From assembly GCA_017991025.1 (NCBI GenBank), contig JAGNMT010000016.1, forward strand, positions 1 to 18,572: 18,572 nucleotides of DNA, given 5' to 3'. Below, piece by piece: positions 14,532-18,572 of this stretch (positions within the stretch are counted from its first letter, which is position 1; every line of letters starts with the position of its first letter). The notes under the pieces are model-generated. The model saw only the letters and a list, made by a program, of their open reading frames with translations, made no database searches and had not been told where the DNA came from. The position numbers and the translations under genes are program-made. The stretch is from Verrucomicrobiales bacterium. Its GTDB lineage: Bacteria > Verrucomicrobiota > Verrucomicrobiia > Verrucomicrobiales > DEV007.

Positions 14532-14771
14532 ATGAAACTGAAACTGACACTTATTCTTCTCTCCGGCCTCCTCCTCACTGGTGCCGGTCTGCTCTCCGCC
14601 GCCAATGCTCCCTATCCGCTCAAAGTCTGTCTCGTCAGTGGCGAGGAACTGGGCACGATGGGAAAACCCGTCGTCAAAGTCTACGACGGCAAGGAGATTA
14701 AATTCTGCTGCAAATCCTGCGTCAAGAAGTTCGAGGCTAACAAGGCGAAATACCTCGCCAAGCTCAAGTAG
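14532..14771 (+). CDS. Secreted TRASH/YHS-like cysteine protein, probable metal-binding
   Basis: A 79-residue protein with a clear signal peptide (MKLKLTLILLSGLLLTGAGLL core, ending near SAANA, about residue 24-26). The mature part of about 53 residues reads YPLKVCLVSGEELGTMGKP, then YDGKEIKFCCKSCVKKFEAN. The cysteines Cys33, Cys59/Cys60 and Cys63 form the C-x(25)-CCxxC layout of TRASH/YHS-like modules, which bind copper or other soft metals in related proteins. It is probably periplasmic. Its position just before a copper-type P-ATPase suggests metal capture or delivery, an inference from context. A hairpin terminator at 14801 follows, so it is likely transcribed apart from, or in excess of, the ATPase gene. 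Confidence 0.87.
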   Translation: MKLKLTLILLSGLLLTGAGLLSAANAPYPLKVCLVSGEELGTMGKPVVKVYDGKEIKFCCKSCVKKFEANKAKYLAKLK

Positions 14772-14800
14772 GTCCATCGACAAGGATGCCTGACCTGCAA

Positions 14801-14841
14801 GCCCTGTCGGAAGAAATCATCTTTTTCCGGCAGGGCATTTT
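14801..14841 (+). terminator. Hairpin terminator or attenuator between the TRASH-like gene and the ATPase
   Basis: GCCCTGTCGGAA (14801-14812) pairs with TTCCGGCAGGGC (14825-14836), 12 bp with one G-T wobble, followed by ATTTTG. The short T-run suggests partial rather than full termination. Confidence 0.65.
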
Positions 14842-14847
14842 GCTCTC

Positions 14848-14910
14848 ATCGGGGTAGGGCATTACCCGATGGAAAGAGGGGGACTTCTGACATAAGCTGG
14901 CTGATATAAA
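14848..14910 (+). promoter_or_regulatory. Inverted repeat and -10 element before the copper ATPase gene
   Basis: ATCGGGGTA (14848-14856) and TACCCGAT (14863-14870) form an inverted repeat with one bulged G. Further on, TATAAA at 14905-14910 is a good -10 hexamer lying six bases before the ATG at 14917. Transcription from it would start at or next to the ATG, giving a leaderless message. The inverted repeat could be an operator. The -35 is weak. Confidence 0.4.
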
Positions 14911-14916
14911 TACGTC

Positions 14917-17264
<2,348 letters not shown>

Positions 17265-17268
<4 letters not shown>

Positions 17269-18140
17269 GTATTCGTTATTTTCTCCTGGCGATCTTCCCT
17301 TATCTTGCCTTAGCCGATGAGGTCGACCCTGACATCGCCACTATTCCCCCTGACCTCACCATTCCGGCGGTGGAGCACGCTGACCCCGCTCCGGGGCATC
17401 GCGTCTTTTATCGTCTGCCGGGTGATCCTGACACGGCCCCGGCCATGGTGCTTTACCTGCCGGCAGAGTGGTCACCGGAGAAGCGTTTTCCGGTTCTCTG
17501 TGAGTATGCCGGGAACGGAAATTTTAAGAACGCCTTTGGCGACGTGAGCACAGGACGTCCCGAGGGGAGTCAGATCGGCTATGGGCTTTCCGGAGGCACC
17601 GGCTGTATCTGGGTTTGCCTGCCGTTTCTCAATGAGGCCGGTGATAAGCTTGCGATCACCTGGTGGGGTGACGCTCCGGATCACCGCCCCGAGGCGACGG
17701 TTGCTTTCGCCAAACGGGCGATTCCGGCGATCTGCAAAACTTTCTCAGGCGATCCGGCGCGGGTCATCCTCTGCGGCTTCTCGCGGGGCGCCCTCGCCTG
17801 CAACGCGATCGGCCTGTACGACGAGGAAATCGCTCATCTCTGGCGGGGGTTTTTCTGTTACAGCCATTACGACGGCGTCCGTGAAACGTGGCCCTATGCC
17901 GGATCGGATCGCACGTCGGCTCTGACGCGACTGCGCCGACTCGGGATGCGGGCACAGTTTATTTGTCAGGAGAATTCTGTGGATGCCACGAGGCAATACC
18001 TGAAGGACACCGGCATCGTGGGTGATTTCACCTTCCTGGAGACCGGATTCCGGAACCACAATGATGGCTGGCTCCTGCGTCCGTCTCCGGCCCGTGAGGC
18101 AGCGCGAGCCTGGTTAAGACAGGTCCTCTCAGACGAGTAG
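17265..18140 (+). CDS. Secreted alpha/beta-hydrolase-fold protein coupled to the copper ATPase
   Basis: A 291-residue protein with a short signal peptide (MSIRYFLLAIFPYLALA, cleavage near 17). The alpha/beta hydrolase fold is shown by the nucleophile elbow GFSRGA with Ser173, preceded by the strand RVILC, and by a late His265 in NHNDGW as the probable catalytic base. The acid is not obvious. The substrate is unknown; poly-ester, peptide or acyl-ester hydrolysis is possible. The ATG at 17265 overlaps the ATPase TGA (ATGA, 4 bp), so translation is probably coupled, which ties it to the copper module. It converges with the HPr gene, with 19 bp between the stops. A similar secreted hydrolase family is common in Verrucomicrobia/Planctomycetes genomes, to my knowledge, without a fixed role. 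Confidence 0.87.
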
Positions 18141-18159
18141 TGGTGCACCCGGGCCGACA

Positions 18160-18426
18160 TCATGACGATTCATCATCACCCGAGAAGGCCCGTTCGATCG
18201 CCTCAAGCGCCGTCTGTTCATCTTCTCCGGTCACTTCAATGCCAACGGCCGTGCCCATTGTGGCGCACAAAGCGATGATGCTTAGAATGCTCCTGACATC
18301 GGCCATTTTCTCACCACAGGTCATCGATACCGATGACTTGAATCGCTGCGCCACCCGCACGATTCGTGCTGCCGGGCGAAGGTGTAGGCCGTCGGCCCAG
18401 GGAACCACTACGATAGAGCTTTTCAT
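18160..18426 (-). CDS. ptsH: HPr-family phosphocarrier protein
   Basis: An 88-residue protein, the usual HPr length, when the ATG at 18426 is used; a TTG at 18483 would add 19 residues that break the family numbering. His15 in GLHLRPAARIV is the site phosphorylated by enzyme I, and Ser46 in DVRSIL is at the position phosphorylated by HPr kinase in Firmicutes and many other phyla. The C-terminal EVTGEDEQTALEAIERAF is also HPr-typical. It acts in the cytoplasm, either passing phosphate to sugar permeases or, in genomes lacking full PTS permeases, as a regulator. No PTS permease, enzyme I or HPr kinase gene is seen here. Not all HPr-family proteins take part in sugar uptake, so ptsH is provisional. 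Confidence 0.93.
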   Translation of the reverse strand: MKSSIVVVPWADGLHLRPAARIVRVAQRFKSSVSMTCGEKMADVRSILSIIALCATMGTAVGIEVTGEDEQTALEAIERAFSGDDESS

Positions 18427-18434
18427 CCCGGGTC

Positions 18435-18451
18435 TTGACAGGTTGACCTGT
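18435..18451. promoter_or_regulatory. Palindrome upstream of the HPr gene
   Basis: ACAGGT-TG-ACCTGT at 18438-18451 is a 6+2+6 inverted repeat lying 12-25 bases upstream of the HPr ATG. It overlaps a TTGACA (18435-18440) that could serve as a -35 for rightward transcription toward 18533, though the matching -10 is weak. An operator shared by both directions is possible but unproven. Confidence 0.35.
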
Positions 18452-18532
18452 TTTTTGTTCGATTTTTTCCAGTTTTCAAACAAACTCCAACGCGGCAGGA
18501 TTTCCCGGGGTTCTCAGAATCATTTTTTCCTT

Positions 18533-18572
18533 ATGCAGTTGGAGCACAAAACCAAACAGGTGGTGTCGAATG
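18533..18572 (+). CDS. Possible start of a rightward gene (cut by window edge)
   Basis: An ATG at 18533 opens a frame (MQLEHKTKQVVSN) that is still open at the end of the window. Thirteen codons are too few to identify a family. It is divergent from the HPr gene, with 106 bp between the starts. No Shine-Dalgarno sequence is present, as for most genes here. Confidence 0.3.
   Translation, partial: MQLEHKTKQVVSN

Noticed and set aside
14848..14870. Inverted repeat GGGGTA...TACCC, considered as a CsoR-type copper operator
   Set aside because: CsoR-type sites read TACCC...GGGTA, the opposite order, so the family cannot be named. It is kept only as a generic inverted repeat.

Overview
The window looks like chromosomal DNA from a bacterium of the Verrucomicrobiota or a near relative. 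This rests on family-level resemblance only: a topoisomerase IV pair of the type shared with Bacteroidota, a Lys/Ala/Pro-rich tail on ParC, a small secreted TRASH-like protein, and secretin-like and alpha/beta hydrolase proteins of kinds I associate with Planctomycetes/Verrucomicrobia. Base composition is moderately GC-rich. Almost no start codon has a recognisable Shine-Dalgarno sequence. I see no rRNA, tRNA, CRISPR array, prophage or insertion sequence.

Left part (1-7500). The end of an unidentified + strand reading frame (to about 135) converges on the topoisomerase IV operon, which reads leftward as parE (to 2636) then parC (2619-283). ParC ends in a 113-residue histone H1-like tail, part of it encoded by a perfect 18-bp tandem repeat. 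Upstream of parE, a 0.5-kb gap holds a parE promoter candidate and two leftward intrinsic terminators. These follow a leftward gene for a large P-loop ATPase of unknown role (5060-7249).

Middle part (7498-12936). Reading rightward are an MFS permease with a strong terminator, a small ArsC/Spx-family thioredoxin-fold protein, and a CASTOR/POLLUX-type ion channel with two cytoplasmic Rossmann (RCK-like) modules. A leftward remnant of a Uma2-family nuclease follows, then a short exported secretin-like protein.

Right part (12948-18572). A leftward pair, a zinc-ribbon protein and a DUF393 (DCC) thiol-disulfide protein, diverges from trmJ (tRNA 2'-O-methyltransferase) with only 24 bp between start codons. 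A copper-handling module follows: a secreted TRASH/YHS-like cysteine protein, a Cu+-type P1B-ATPase with two N-terminal heavy-metal-binding modules, and a secreted alpha/beta hydrolase whose start overlaps the ATPase stop (ATGA). A leftward HPr gene, with both His15 and Ser46, closes the window beside the first codons of a possible rightward gene.

The clearest leads are the H1-like tail with its repeat array, the uncharacterised ATPase and its terminator-rich downstream region, the ArsC-like/ion-channel pairing, the Uma2 remnant, and the copper module with a hydrolase in the same operon. I found no convincing wholly new multi-gene system. The ATPase is the best candidate for an undescribed function.
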